A DNA stretch of 64,000 nucleotides from Dromiciops gliroides (Eukaryota > Chordata > Mammalia > Microbiotheria > Microbiotheriidae): positions 5,342,182 through 5,406,181 of the forward strand of contig NC_057867.1 in the NCBI RefSeq assembly GCF_019393635.1, written 5' to 3'. The notes below the pieces were generated by a model. That model was not told the origin of the DNA. It saw only the letters and a program-made list of their open reading frames with translations, and did no database searches. Positions 11,990 through 24,345 of this stretch are shown here, piece by piece. Numbering within the stretch: the first letter of the stretch is position 1; every line of letters begins with the position of its first letter. Both the position numbers and the translations under genes were made by a program.

Positions 11990-12150
11990 TTCAGAAAATC
12001 CCCTTGAGGTAGGTCATTCAAATATTATTATCCCCAATTTACAGATGAGGAAAGTAAGGCTTAGAAAGATAAAGGTAGTTGCCCAAGAACACACAGCAAG
12101 TGTCAGATCCAAATCTCTTGGCTCCAAGTCATTCTACCATCCTGCCCCCT
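11990..12150 (-). repeat. MIR relic
   Basis: Reverse MIR: tttacagatgaggaaagtaag, then gttgcccaagaacacacagc. Confidence 0.7.
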
Positions 12151-12434
12151 TAGAGAATATCTGTTCTATCATTTGATACAGAAAGAAACTGAGGTCTGGG
12201 CTTGGGACAGGGGCTTTCCTGGGTTCACAGCTAGTGCTAGAATAAGGAATAGGAAGAATATGCCTCTCCTGGCTCCTGGCCAAGTTCTCTTTCCTCTGTA
12301 TCATTCTCCTCTCACTTTATCTCCTTCCCTATGCCCATCCATAGACTCTGAGTTTGCCACCTCTGCCTGACCCCTCTGCTGCCTCACGCCACCCACCCCT
12401 GAACAACACTGGGAAATTGTCCTTGTTGTTTTAG

Positions 12435-12702
<268 letters not shown>

Positions 12703-12959
12703 GAACTCACATCCTGATAAGCCAGATCACAGGAATGGGAGCAGTGAACCATATGGTCCTCTGGTGGCCAGAGGCCTAGGCTTGTGGTCCTTGTGTCCTT
12801 CATGTCTCTAACCTTCTAGAGGACTAGTGTCCATGAATTTATTTCAGTCGTTCACGGCGCCCCAGGTCTCTATTGGACTTATTATCATGAGGGTCTGAAG
12901 TATTCATCAACTAGACATTCAAATGTCTTGGGTAGGGGCATTTCCAGGAATAGACTGTT

Positions 12960-14172
12960 CCTTTCAGCTCCCCCTCAACCACCATCTCATACAAAGAGGT
13001 GGCCCTTCTCTTTCCCAAGGCAAACCCCTCCACTTGTACAGACAAGCAATCCCATTCCTTCCCGTCTCCTCCAACATGTTGCCCCTTCTATTGTCCTTAC
13101 TCTCTCATTTAGCTTCACTCTCTCCCTGGCTACATCTGCTTCCATGATACCCACACACGTCTCCCCTATCCTCAAAAAACCCCACTCATCTGTACATCCC
13201 CACTGGCGACTATCCCATATCTCTTGTCACCTTTGTGGCTAATTTCCTTGAGAAAACTGCCTACAATTGGCGCCTCCACTTCTTCCTCCTTCCTCCCTTC
13301 TATTCTTTTTTTTGTTTTTAGTGAGGCAATTGGGCTTAAGTGACTTGCCCAGGGTCACACAGCTAGTAAGTGTCAAGTGTCTGAGGCCGGATTTGAACTC
13401 AGGTCCTCCTGAATCCAGGGCCGGTGCTTTATCCACTGTGCCACCTTGCTGCTCCCCCCATCTCTGACACCCTGGTGCCCCCGCCCTGGTACAGACCTTT
13501 TTCTCCTCATGCCTCAATTATTACAATAGCCTGCTGGTGGGTCTGCCTACATCAAGTCTCTCCCCACTCCAGTACATCCTCCATTCAGCTACCAAGGTGA
13601 TTGTCTTAAAGCACAGGTATGACCACGTCATTCACTCCCCTACTCAATTAACTCTTGTGGCTCCCTAGTGCCTCCAGGATCCAATATAAAATGCTCTGTT
13701 TGGCATTCAAAGCCCTTTGTAACCTGAGCCCCTCCTCCCTTTTCAGTCTTCTTCCACCTCATTCCCCTCCATGTACTCTCTGATCCATGACTCTGGCCTC
13801 CTGGCAGTTCTTTGCATACAACCTTCTAACCTCACCCTACCCTGTGCCTTTTCATTGGCAGTAAAACCGGCCATGCCTAGAGTGCTCTCCTTCCTCATTT
13901 CTACGTCCTGGCCACCTTCCAGTCTCAGCTAAAATCCTACCCTTTGCAAGAAGCCTTTCCCAGTGCCCTCTAATCCCAGCACCTTCCCTCTGACACTGCC
14001 CTGAATTTCTCTAGTCTAGAGCTTGCTTTGCCCATATTTGCCTGCATATTGTTTCCTGGAGAGACTGTGAACTCCTCGAGGACTGGGACTGTCTTTTGCC
14101 TTTCTTTGCATCCCCAGAACTTAGCACAGGGCCTGCAACATAGTAAGTGCTTTGTAAATGCTTGTTAATTTG
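12960..14172 (+). repeat. L2 LINE in KZNF-1 intron
   Basis: Decayed L2 coding text comes first. From about 13500 it is the L2 3' region (ctccattcagctaccaaggtg, gtactctctgatccatgac) ending catagtaagtgctttgtaaatg at about 14160. A SINE interrupts it at 13312-13456. Confidence 0.75.
13312..13456 (-). repeat. Marsupial MIR-core SINE inside L2
   Basis: Reverse copy beginning gtgaggcaattgggc and ending cgccacc-like text before the L2 resumes. Confidence 0.88.
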
Positions 14173-14289
14173 CCTTTACTCACTGGAAGCATGGACTTCC
14201 TCACCCAAAGAACCCCCTAGAGGACACCCAGTCCACCCTCCCCAGACTAGACACTAGATGCCCAGGGCCCCTGTACACATGTTTTGCTT

Positions 14290-14436
14290 TTGTTTTTTTT
14301 CTGGGGCAACGAGGGTTAAGTGACTTGCCCAGGGTCACACAGCTAGTAAGTGTAAAGTGTCTCAGGCTGGATTTGAATTCAGGTCCTCCTGAATCCAGGG
14401 CTAGTGCTCTATCCACTGCGCCACCTAGCTGCCCCT
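14290..14436 (-). repeat. Marsupial MIR-core SINE
   Basis: Reverse full-length copy. The flanks share gtacacatg / gtatacatg, a probable target duplication. Confidence 0.88.
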
Positions 14437-14733
14437 TGTATACATGCTTTTGCCTCCTGAGAGTTGCCTACCTTTTCCCTGGCAGGAGGACGGCAGATAA
14501 CTAATTGTCCTTCTATTCCCAGATCATCAGCTCCCTGACTCTCAGTTGCTGGAAACAAGTTTGGGAGGTTCGTGCCCATCCCTCTTGACCTGGCCTAAGA
14601 TGGAATTTATGGGTATTTTCCTTCTTTCACAGGATTCTCCCAGCCTTGCCCCAGGGACTGGGCCTATGCTCTAGCTAGACTACTCTGTATTCCCAATTCA
14701 AATCACCTGTCTGCCTTCTTTCCCCTTGGGCAG

Positions 14734-14847
14734 GGTTTACAGGACCCAAGCCTTACTTGATCTCACAGCTGGAAAGAGGACAGATGCTGTGGACTCTGGA
14801 TCTACAGGGGATGGAGACCACTGAGGCCAGGAGAGGCACTTGGCCAG
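14734..14847 (+). CDS. KZNF-1, exon with KRAB-B box
   Basis: This 114-base exon sits between an acceptor (cccttgggcag) and a donor (GTGAGC). It enters in phase 1 and leaves in phase 1. It encodes PKPYLISQLERGQMLWTLD, the recognisable KRAB-B signature (normally PKPDLISQLERG..PW), then about 15 less conserved residues. The KRAB-B box strengthens TRIM28 repression in family members but is not essential. Y replaces the usual D in the PDL/PDV position. It lies 2.2 kb after KRAB-A and 1.5 kb before the finger exon, normal KZNF spacing. Confidence 0.9.
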
Positions 14848-15024
14848 GTGAGCAAGGAAGCTAGAACCAACAGCAGGTGCAAATGAGGGCCCCCTTTATC
14901 TCTGCCTCTACTTACTATCCTTCCCCCTCTCATCTCAGAGATCTTCACCTCCGTCCCCTTAGTCTCTTTTTCCCTTTTCTTCTTCCTTGTCATCTCCTCT
15001 GACTTGGTCATTCTCACCAAATCT

Positions 15025-15170
15025 GGGCTCTGGCACTTACTACCCATGTGGCCTTGGGCAAATCACTGAACCTCTTGGACTTCACTTTTCTCACCAGTAA
15101 AAGGAGAGGGTTGGACAGGATGACCTCTGAGGTCTCTTCCAGTTTTAAAGCCTGTTGTTGGCCAAGTCAT
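15025..15170 (+). repeat. MIR relic
   Basis: Text cttgggcaaatcactgaacc, then ctctgaggtctcttccag, typical of old MIR/CORE material. Confidence 0.55.
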
Positions 15171-15216
15171 AGCTCCTGCTGTGTGTGTGTGACTGTAAAG
15201 AATTCATTGTTATTTG

Positions 15217-15366
15217 AGGGTTTTTTTAAGTGAGGCAATTGGGGTTAAGTGACTTGCCCAGGGTCACACAGCTAGTAAGTGTTAAGTGTCTGAGGCTGGA
15301 TTTGAACTCAGGTACTCCTGACTCCAGGGCTGGTGTTCTATCCACTGCGCCACCTAGCTACCCCTT
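15217..15366 (-). repeat. Marsupial MIR-core SINE
   Basis: Reverse copy between two versions of ttatttgaggttttt. Confidence 0.88.
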
Positions 15367-15937
15367 TATTTGAGGTTTTTATGACCCCATCTTTTTGCTA
15401 GAATTTAAAAACAAACCTCACCATGCACTGGCCTGGGGCTCCGAAAACCGCATGGTGCTCCACCCACTGGTTGTAGCTGTTGCCATGGCACTGGCATCTC
15501 ACGGCATCACCTCTCGCTGATACCTACATGGGCCTGGCAAAATTATAATGACTGGAAGCCTAGTGAGGGCAGTCATGTGACTGTCAGAGCGGCCAGCCAA
15601 TTGGCTGGGGGCCGTGTGTGGTCAGCCTGGGGTCTGCTGGGAAGAAGGGAGGTTTTTTTGCCATTCTAACTGGAAGCTGTAAGGCGACAGGACACTGCTG
15701 TGTGTTCTCAGCTGATTCCTAGGCGGTGGTGTTGTTCAGGTTGTATAATTTCCCTTTCCCCATTTTATTTCCTTTCCCTTAATCCTACTGATCCTGTTTG
15801 TGGTTTTTTTTTTTTTAAGTTCGTTCTTGTTAAATAAATCCTGCTCTGTTTTGAGGGAGGCTGCCTGTCTCCTTCCTTGCCCCAATATTGCAGCGAGCCG
15901 CTTAGCTAACATTCCCCAGTTAAAAATTGGTCCACAG

Positions 15938-16093
15938 GGGCGGCTAGGTGGCGCTGCAGTGGATAAAGCACTGGCCCTGAATTCAGGAGGACCTGAGTTC
16001 AAATCTGGCCTCAGACACTTGACACTTACTAGCTGTGTGACCCTGGGCAAGTCACTTAACCCCCATTGCCCCGCAAAAAAAAAAAAAAAAATT
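15938..16093 (+). repeat. Marsupial MIR-core SINE, young
   Basis: Full-length copy with a long A tail, flanked by aaaattggtccaca at about 15923 and 16089. The near-identical target duplication suggests a recent insertion. Confidence 0.92.
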
Positions 16094-16310
16094 GGTCCAC
16101 ACATGACCTTGGGCAAGTCACTGAACCTATCTGATCCCCTGTATCCTCAGCTGTAAAATGGGAATCCTCATCACTGATGACTGCTATGTAGTGCTCATTT
16201 TTGAGCTCACCATTCCTCCCCCCTTTCCCATGTAAGTTGGGAAAGCCATGTACTTCTACTTCCTCCTTGCCTCTTATGCACTCCCGCCCAGGAATCTCGA
16301 TGACATATAG

Positions 16311-17115
<805 letters not shown>

Positions 17116-17155
17116 TTTTGTTCCCTTTGGGGTTAGGACACTGACAAACAGACCC

Positions 17156-17161
17156 AATAAA
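17156..17161 (+). terminator. KZNF-1 candidate polyadenylation signal
   Basis: AATAAA lies 54 bases after the stop codon, followed by TG-rich text (ctctgatgggtgttatg). This close spacing would give a very short 3' UTR; a more distal signal may also be used. Confidence 0.5.
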
Positions 17162-18440
17162 AGAGTCCTCTGATGGGTGTTATGACACAAATCCAGGGCA
17201 AACACCTTCCAGACCAAGAAGTATCTGTAAATCTCTTTTTATATCTCTTGGCCTAGGAAGTATCTCAGTTAGTTTATTCTGATAAACTCCCTTCCCTTCT
17301 TCAAATAGGATACTTGATTGGAACTCTCTATGCCTTTCTCCCAGACTTCCTCTTTCACACTCAGCCCCAGAGCTAATTAGGTCTCAGGCCAAAGTGATGG
17401 GTCTGAACACATCATGTATGTCTTGGAAAGCCTGGTTTTCCTCCAAAATGTCGCTTAACTAGCCCACCTTTGTTTAGGAAGATCCATCAAGGAAGGGAAA
17501 AAATGAAAGGTTTTCTACTTGTTATTTAACATTCAAACCTGTAAGCCCCTTCCCAGGCCTTAGTGTCCTCATCTGTAAATGGAGATAACAGTATTTCCTC
17601 TAGTTGCCTTACCGGGCTGTGCTTAGGAAGGTGCTTTGCAAACCTTAATGTGATAGAGAAACAGGAGGAGCGAAGTTGTTTGTCTTTTGTAAAAGTTTTC
17701 TTCATTAAATTGTATTTTTTTCCATTAGTCTCCTTCCCACCCACCCCTACCACTGGGGAAAAAAGAACAAAATTGTAACCAATATGCATAGTCAAACAAA
17801 ACATACCAGTAATTGTACCAAACTGGCTTCTGTCTCATTCTGCATCCTGAACTCGTCACATCTCCGGAGGTGGGTGGCCTGCTTCATCCTGGGTCCTCTG
17901 AAATATTGCTTGGTTATTGTGTTGAGCAGAGTTCCTGAGCCTTTCAAAGTTGTTTTTACAGTATTGTTATTATATTCATTGTCCTCTTGGTTCTGCTCAC
18001 TTGCCTCTATATCAGTTCATCAGGTCTTCCTAGGTTTCTCCAAAACCATCCTTTGCCATTTCCTACAGCATAACAATAGTACAGCATTAATTAGAGATCA
18101 TTTAGTTCAAAGCCCTAATTTTTCAGATGTGAAAATGGAGGCCCTTGGAAGAGAAGTGACTTGCCCAGGAACACTAGGGAGCCACTGAACTGATTAGACC
18201 AGGAAAAGGAAAAGGTCACATTGATGCATGAGGAAGAGAAGTCCCTGTTTTTTCATTCACAGAGTATTACTTGGCTGCCTCCTGCTGGGTCCTGCTGGGG
18301 TACAGCCAGAAATCAGATAGGGTCTCTCTCCTCAGTGAGCTCACAGTCTGGGGGTGGGGAGAGGACATGCTACAGACAAAGGTGTGCCTGCCCTCTACCT
18401 GAGTGAGGAATCCCTCACCTTGTGCAGATCCCTTTAATCT
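17162..18440. other. 3' flank of KZNF-1: MIR and LINE-like relics
   Basis: A MIR fragment lies at about 17545-17660 (gtcctcatctgtaaatggag). From about 17690 to 18080 the text (ccaatatgcatagtcaaac...) belongs to an interspersed, probably LINE-derived, repeat also seen at 58990-59130. No further exon was seen. Confidence 0.5.
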
Positions 18441-18636
18441 GGAGCCCACAGCTGCTCTACAGGTGTATGCCTAGCAAAAAAAAAAAAAGGCCCATTCCCA
18501 GAAACCCCAGTTGGCTCACTCCTTCCAAAGCAGGAGTATGGTGACTCTTTCTGCATTCCCCCATTGCTTAGTATGAGAGAGGCCCACTAATGAAGGAGTC
18601 AAAGAGGATGCCTCATCTCATTCCTGGCTACTCTCT
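18441..18636 (+). repeat. 195-bp duplicated segment, copy 1
   Basis: Nearly the same sequence recurs at 23034-23228, including an A run, the aaaccccagttggctcactc block and the gagaggcccactaatgaagg block. Differences are scattered single bases and A-run length (13 versus 21). Confidence 0.9.
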
Positions 18637-18649
18637 CCTCTTTTTTTCT

Positions 18650-18793
18650 TTTTTTTTGTGAGGCAATGGGGGTTAAGTGACTTGCCCAGGGTCACACAGC
18701 TAGTAAGTGTTAAGTGTCTGAGGCCAGATTTGAACTCAGGTCCTCCTGGATCCAGGGCCGGTGCCCTATCCACTGTGCCACCTAGCTGCCCCT
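18650..18793 (-). repeat. Marsupial MIR-core SINE
   Basis: Reverse copy flanked by ctctcctc on both sides, directly after duplicated segment copy 1. Confidence 0.88.
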
Positions 18794-19018
18794 TCTCTCC
18801 TCCTTTAGTGCAACCCACTTCCCCAGACAGAATGGCATCGGTAAAGCACCACTTATTCAGCCTTCTCCTAATTCACAGGCACCCTCTCAGATTCTAATTC
18901 TCTGCCATTATAAAAAGAGCACCCGTCACCGTTTTTGTACGCACGGGTTCGTTTTCTCTTGTAGTCTTTGGAATATAAGTCTAGTGGTGGTATCGCTGGG
19001 TCAATAAAGGGCCACGAT

Positions 19019-19235
19019 TTAGTAACTGTTGTAGTGGAGAGTGTTGGACCTGGAGTCAGGAGAGATCTGAGTTCGAATCTAGTCTTGAAGGCTTACTAGT
19101 TGTATGACCCTGGGCAAGTCACTCAGCCTCAGTTTCCTCAGCAATAACACAGGGACGATGGCACCTACTACACAGGGTGGTTGTGAGGATAGTTTGCAAA
19201 GTGCTTTTCAAACCCTCAAGCCCAAGTAATCCTAG
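19019..19235 (+). repeat. MIR
   Basis: Full MIR text: gtgttggacctggagtcagg, tgaccctgggcaagtcactc, ggtggttgtgaggatag. Confidence 0.8.
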
Positions 19236-19269
19236 CTAGGATTGTTATTTGAGGGAACAGGCTCTAAAT

Positions 19270-20110
19270 CGCTTTCCAGAATGGCTGGACCAGTCCACAG
19301 CTCACCAGCAGCGCGTCAGTACGCAACGTCCCCTCCGTAAATGGACGGCCAGGGCGGGGGGAGCGAGGACGCACCACCGAGATGCTAGGTCGCCCAACTG
19401 CCTAGAGCGGCACCAGGGGGGACCCTATGAAGGAAGAGAAGCCGGCTCGGCGCGGAGGGCTGGGAGCACTTCCGGTGGGTGGCGCCGCAGCCTTCCCGAG
19501 GCTGGGGGGAGTGTGAGCGTGGGAAGGCGGGGGCAGCTTCCATCCCTCCCCGCCTCGCCCTTCCCAGGGCTCTGAGTGGGGTGGGGTGACCGAAGTCGCT
19601 ACTCGGAGCCCTCCGACCCTCGCCGGAGTCGGGGGTCTGGCTCGGGCTCCCCTCTCCCTCCCCATCCTTCCTTCCGGTCCCTTCCGGTCCCTTCCGGCGC
19701 CCCGTAGCAGCTCCCAGCCGCGCCTGCGCAGATGCGCTCTGCTCCAGCTCGCGGGGCCTTCCCCGGCGCTGGCCTAGCGAGTGCTTAGGGTCCCTCGGGG
19801 AGGGAGCCGGGCCACAGTGCCCCCAGAGCCGCAGTGCCCCCAGAGCCGCAGCGCCAGCAGGCGCACGGAAGGCTAGGCATGTGTGGGGGCGGCCCGCGCC
19901 TTGGGTGCTTCACCAATGATCCTTGCCCCAAGGCTTGCCTATCCTGCCCCCCCTGTTTCTAAGTCGGGAAGCCAGTGGCTTTCGCGCGCGGCCTCTAAAT
20001 AGAGCCATCCGACTTGGCTCGCGTGGCTCTGGGCAGCCGTCTGTCCGCCCGTCATGGGCCTCCATGGCCACTCAGGCGAGTGATCGGGTTGGCAGAGATG
20101 CTGGTTCGGA
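19270..20110. promoter_or_regulatory. CpG island with ETS and NRF1-like sites; gene unknown
   Basis: This is a long CpG-rich block. It contains gagcacttccgg at about 19467, three tandem cttccgg ETS cores at about 19674-19697, an NRF1-like gcgcctgcgca at about 19720, and a duplicated cagtgcccccagagccg at about 19817. These are typical of TATA-less housekeeping and KZNF promoters. No KRAB or finger exon lies between here and 42 kb on either strand, so the transcript it drives is unidentified. Confidence 0.65.
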
Positions 20111-20159
20111 CGGTCAGCAGGCCCTTAGAAAGGAGCTGGGTCCGAGGGGACACAGCAGC

Positions 20160-20744
20160 TGGTGGAGGAAGCTAAAAGGGTTAACCTGGAAATTAAGGAA
20201 ACAATCTGTATAGGAGAAATAAGGTCTTTAATCGGGGCAGAGGAGCTATAGCTCGCGGTATCACAAAGCTCGGAAGGTAGGAATACCCAAAGATGGGAAC
20301 AGAGAACAGGGTTTTTATGGGGTAACAGAACAAAAAAGGGAACCAAACTGCTAAGCTAGGTATAGACGCTACTAACTCTAAATAGAAACTACTTAATGTA
20401 GATGGACCCTTTTTACATAATAACATCGAGTCCAGGGAGTAAGGTGGGGAAACATTGGGAGGGGATAAATTGCTTGGGGAGAAGTGGGGGAGGTCCATAA
20501 ATCTATCAAGAGTGTGGAAATGACAAAGACAGTAAGCCCCAGGCAATTCATCTGCCTGGGTAGGGGGACTGAGTGGGGAATCAGTCAGTTTTCAGTAAAT
20601 TTGTAGTTCTCAACAGATACCCTAAGACTTGAGCCAGAAGGGTTAACAGAGAAACTAAGACCTGAGTAACCAGAGGGTTACAATCAACAGAAGCCTAGGG
20701 AAGGGAACCGAGGCCCATTAACCACTAATATTCCTAAATGACAG
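20160..20744 (+). repeat. Older ERV LTR fragments
   Basis: Two LTR-like openings appear: tggtggaggaagctaaaagg at 20160 and agccagaagggttaacagag near 20632. Both resemble the start of the solo LTR at 20745. The second appears to continue past that solo LTR at 21358 (gacacctagaaaccagatc), so the younger LTR inserted into it. No exact ends could be fixed. Confidence 0.5.
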
Positions 20745-21357
20745 TGATGTAGGAGGCAAAAAAGGGGTTAACAGAAAAACCTAAGACCCAAGCTCTAATT
20801 CAGATATGGATATATTCAGATATATATGGATGACTTAAGATTTGGGAAACAGGTCAAGGCCTAGGTTTTCCTGTGCCCACATTAATCAGTACCCTTAACA
20901 AGAATATAAAGAGGCAGGTCATATAACAGTGATACACTGACAGGCTATAGAAATTCAAACTAGAAAGAAATGATAAATGAAGATTTTTGAAACTAGCCAT
21001 GGGAATCAGAAAGTGACATGCGCAGAAAAGGCTAAAAGTGTCCCCAGATTGACCTTATGATGTGTAAACCCTAAAAACACACCTCCACAGAAGAAGGTAC
21101 CTGTCTCCAGGGTTGGCTTAGGACCCCAGGAACTCCAAATTAGTATAAGCCCTTCACTGTACCTCCCTAAGATGGAGATTATTACAATGAGACTGATAAT
21201 CAATTTATCTATACTATAAATATAACTGTCTTTCCTTTCCTTATTCGAGAGATAATGATGTGAGAGACAATAAAACTTGGGAAACTGAGTCATTGAGTCC
21301 TGTAATTCTTTTGGGATGACTCACAATCAATTTGACCCTAAATTCCATCACACATCA
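20745..21357 (+). mobile_element. ERV solo LTR, family 1 copy A
   Basis: The LTR runs from TGATGT to ACATCA, perfect 6-bp inverted ends, with the exact 4-bp target duplication acag at 20741-20744 and 21358-21361. Length is 613 bp. A 4-bp duplication is typical of class I (gammaretrovirus-like) ERVs. There is no internal region, so it is a solo LTR formed by recombination between paired LTRs. Confidence 0.88.
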
Positions 21358-21717
21358 ACAGGACACCTAGAAACCAGATCTAAGTAGAGAGATACAGCTC
21401 TGACAAGTCTAAGCATGTCTTTAGGGACATTCAAAGAAAGACCAAATGTGAGAAACTAAGGTTTGTGTTCTTATCAACAGTACAGTCTAGATGGCTCGGT
21501 GGTTAAAGCACCGGCCCTGGATTCAGGAGTACCTGAGTTCAAATCCGGCCTCAGACACTTAATACTTACTAGCTGTGTGACCCTGGGCAAGTCACTTAAC
21601 CCCCATTGCCTGAAGAAAAAAAACAAAACAAAACAGTACAGTAACCAAGAGGGTTCAAGTCCATATCAACCCTCACCTTCAACAGAGACAGAAACTAGGG
21701 ACCATTAACCATTAATA
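21358..21717 (+). repeat. Continuation of older LTR, with a SINE
   Basis: Resembles family 1 LTR text (acctagaaaccagatct, gtttgtgttcttatcaacag). A SINE lies at 21490-21625 with copies of acagtac on both sides. Confidence 0.55.
21490..21625 (+). repeat. Marsupial MIR-core SINE inside LTR
   Basis: Plus copy starting agatggctcggtggttaaag, with an A-rich tail, flanked by copies of the short sequence acagtac. Confidence 0.88.
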
Positions 21718-22341
21718 TGATGTGTGTGGGGGGGTTAATTGATCAGATTGATTGTGGGGCATCCCAAAGAATTATAAGACTCAGTGACTCAGTTTCCTAA
21801 GTTTTATTGCAATACTGTGAGTGACCACAAGGAGACCACCAGGGAGGTGTCTTGAACAGGGGGATGAAAATGAAAAGTAAGAAAAAGTGGTTTATCTCCT
21901 CATTATCTTGCTCTTATCCTTGTGGGAGGTTCATGGGAGGTCTTATCCTGATTTAGACTTCTTGGGGTCCTAAGACAACCCACAAGGTGGGTACCTTTCC
22001 CTGGAGGTGTGTTGTTAGGATTTACACATCATAAGGTAACCCTAAGGACGCATTTGGTCTTCTCTGCGCATGTTCCTAAACACATGCTTAAATTTGTCAA
22101 ACCCAGAGGGTCTCTCTGTTGATGGTATCTCCTGAGATCTGGTTTCTAGGTGTCCCATCATCTGGGAATATTAATGGCTATTAATGGTCAATGGTCTCTG
22201 TTGATGCTAAGGGTTGATAGGGACAAACCCTACTGGTTACTGTAAGAACACAAACCTTATTTTCTCTGTTAACCCTTTTAGGTATTATTAATAGCTACTA
22301 TTGATATAGGTTATCTGTTAACCCTTTTAGGATCTCCATCA
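21718..22341 (-). mobile_element. ERV solo LTR, family 1 copy B, inverted
   Basis: Read on the minus strand it starts TGATGGAGATCC, has the aaagggttaacag block near its start, and ends at the tattgcaataaaacttagg U5 region. The target duplication is aata at 21714-21717 and 22342-22345. Length is 624 bp. It interrupts an older plus-orientation LTR whose text resumes right after it. Confidence 0.85.
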
Positions 22342-22345
22342 AATA

Positions 22346-22727
22346 GAAAGACCCAATGTGTCCTTAGGTTCACCTTATGACACACCCCTAGGAAAAAAGG
22401 TCCCCACCTCGGGGGATGTCTTAGGACCCCAGAAGTCCAAATTAGGATATGAACCTCCCTAAGGAGGAGATTAAGATAATGAGATCGGGGCAGCTAGATG
22501 GCGAAGTGAATAGAGCACCGGCCCTGGAATCAGGAGTACCTGGGTTCAAATCGGGCCTCAGACACTTAACACTTACTAGCTGTGTGACCCTGGGCAAGTC
22601 ACTTAACCCCAATTGCCTCACTAAAAAAAAAAAAAAGATAATGAGATCACGGATTTTTTTCACTATAAATAAACCACTTCCTCTCCCTATTCGAGACACC
22701 TTTGGGTGCTTCTCCCTGTGGTCATCA
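22346..22727 (+). repeat. 3' part of an older family 1 LTR, with a SINE
   Basis: Text accttatgacacacccctagg, then cactataaataaacc, then attcgagacacctttgg matches the R/U5 half of family 1. A SINE lies at 22487-22636 between two gataatgagatc copies. Confidence 0.6.
22487..22636 (+). repeat. Marsupial MIR-core SINE inside LTR
   Basis: Plus copy with an A tail, flanked by the exact duplication gataatgagatc. Confidence 0.92.
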
Positions 22728-23030
22728 TGATGTGGGAGGCAAAAAGGGGTTAACAGAAAAACCTAAGACCCCAGCCCTAATTCAGATATGAGCTCTAAAA
22801 GGGATTCAGACCCCTCTTAATGGATAACTTACAAGTCAGGATGCTAAGTTCTCTCACCCACAGTAATCAGTACCCATGACAGGAACAGAGGGAGCTAGGC
22901 CATGAAGGCCTAAGAATATAACAGTGATAAAATTGGCAGGCTTTAGAAACTCAAACTAGGAATAAATGATAAATGAAGATGTTTTGAAACTAAGCATGGG
23001 AATCAAAAAGTGACATGCTGGAGCTCGAAG
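22728..23030 (+). mobile_element. ERV LTR, family 1 copy C, 3'-truncated
   Basis: Starts TGATGTGGGAGGCAAAAAGG like copies A and D and follows them to about aaaagtgacatg, where it ends abruptly at the duplicated segment at 23034. About half of the LTR is missing. Confidence 0.75.
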
Positions 23031-23033
23031 CTG

Positions 23034-23228
23034 CTCTCCAGATGTGTGCCTAGCAAAAAAAAAAAAAAAAAAAAAGGCCCATTCCCAGAAACCCCAGTTG
23101 GCTCACTCCTCCCAAAGCAGGAGTATGGTGGCTCTTTCTGCATTCCCCCATTGCTTAGTGTGAGAGAGGCCTACTAATGAAGGAGTCAAAGAGAATGCCT
23201 CATCTCATTCCCAGCTCCTCTCTCCTCC
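23034..23228 (+). repeat. 195-bp duplicated segment, copy 2
   Basis: Matches 18441-18636 closely. It abuts the break in LTR copy C on the left and a partial SINE on the right. Confidence 0.9.
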
Positions 23229-23316
23229 TGTGTCAAGTGTCTGAGGTTGGATTTGAACTCAGGTCCTCCCGAACCCAGGACCACTGCTTTATCCACTGCA
23301 CCACCTAGCTGCCCCC
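23229..23316 (-). repeat. Partial marsupial SINE
   Basis: Starts abruptly at tgtcaagtgtctgaggttgg and ends cacctagctgcccc. Confidence 0.8.
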
Positions 23317-23330
23317 CTTGTCCTTAACTC

Positions 23331-23481
23331 TTTTTTTTTTTTTTTTGCAGGGCAACTGGGATTAAGTGATCTGCCCAGGGTCACACAGCTAGTAAGTGTC
23401 AAGTGTCTGAGGCCAAATTTGAACTCAGGTACTCCTGAATCCAGGGCTGATACTTTATCCACTGCGCCACCTAGCTGCCCT
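23331..23481 (-). repeat. Marsupial MIR-core SINE
   Basis: Reverse full-length copy flanked by cttgtccttaactctt at about 23318 and 23480, an exact target duplication. Confidence 0.92.
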
Positions 23482-23759
23482 TGTCCTTAACTCTTTATGT
23501 AAAAGGGTGGCATCCCCATTTCTTGCTGGTCCCTGCAAGGAGCAGGGAAACTACCACGGTTATGCTGTGCCCTCCACTTACCCACTATACTCTAGAAGTC
23601 ATGTCAGAGTGACAAGAGTATCAGCAAGAGCCTATGATCCCCCCCCCCCAAGCCCCTCCTTTCATTGAATTGATGCCTTTGTACTTGCCTGGTGCCTGGG
23701 GCCTGGCTTCCACCTTAAGGCAAAAAAAAACCCCTTCCAGTTCTAACATTCTATCAGGT

Positions 23760-24345
23760 TGTTTTTTTTTTTAATTTAAAATTTTTTTTCCAATTACATG
23801 TTGTCAAACTTTGTTTCCATACCTACCCTCCTTTGAAAAACAAAAACAAAAACAGATCAGAGAACTGCTAGGGAAAAACATAGTACCAGTTTATTTGTCC
23901 CAAGAATAAGCAAGCATGAATCATGGGGAGACCCCTTCCAAAGGACCTCTTTCTTTTTTTGTGGGGCAATGAGGGTTAAGTGACTTGCCCAGAGTCACAC
24001 AGCTAATAAGTGTCAAGTGTCAGAGACCTGAAGACTCCCTCTTTCTAAGGGTATATAAGGTTTCTTTGCTCACTGGTTACAGGGTGTTATCAGTTTCATT
24101 AGCATGATACAAATCAACCCCAAAGCGAATACCATAACAAGAATGGCTGTGATGCAAAGCAGTTTTTACAATTTCAGTTATAACAAGTATAGAGGAAATA
24201 CAGAAACACTATGATAAGATTATATAATTCCATAAAGGGTTTGGCAAGGAAGAGGAAGTCTTAATTACTATCCTGGGGAAAGAAGTCACCAGACTAGCTA
24301 GCTGGGCATTTTGCTCCTATTAATCCAGAGTTTCATAAAATACTT
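23760..24345. other. LINE-like 3' fragment and partial SINE
   Basis: Text at 23770-23920 (ttaatttaaaattttttttcc, attacatgttg) looks like the reverse 3' end of a marsupial LINE. A partial reverse SINE lies at about 23953-24030. Nothing was recognised in 24036-24345. Confidence 0.45.
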
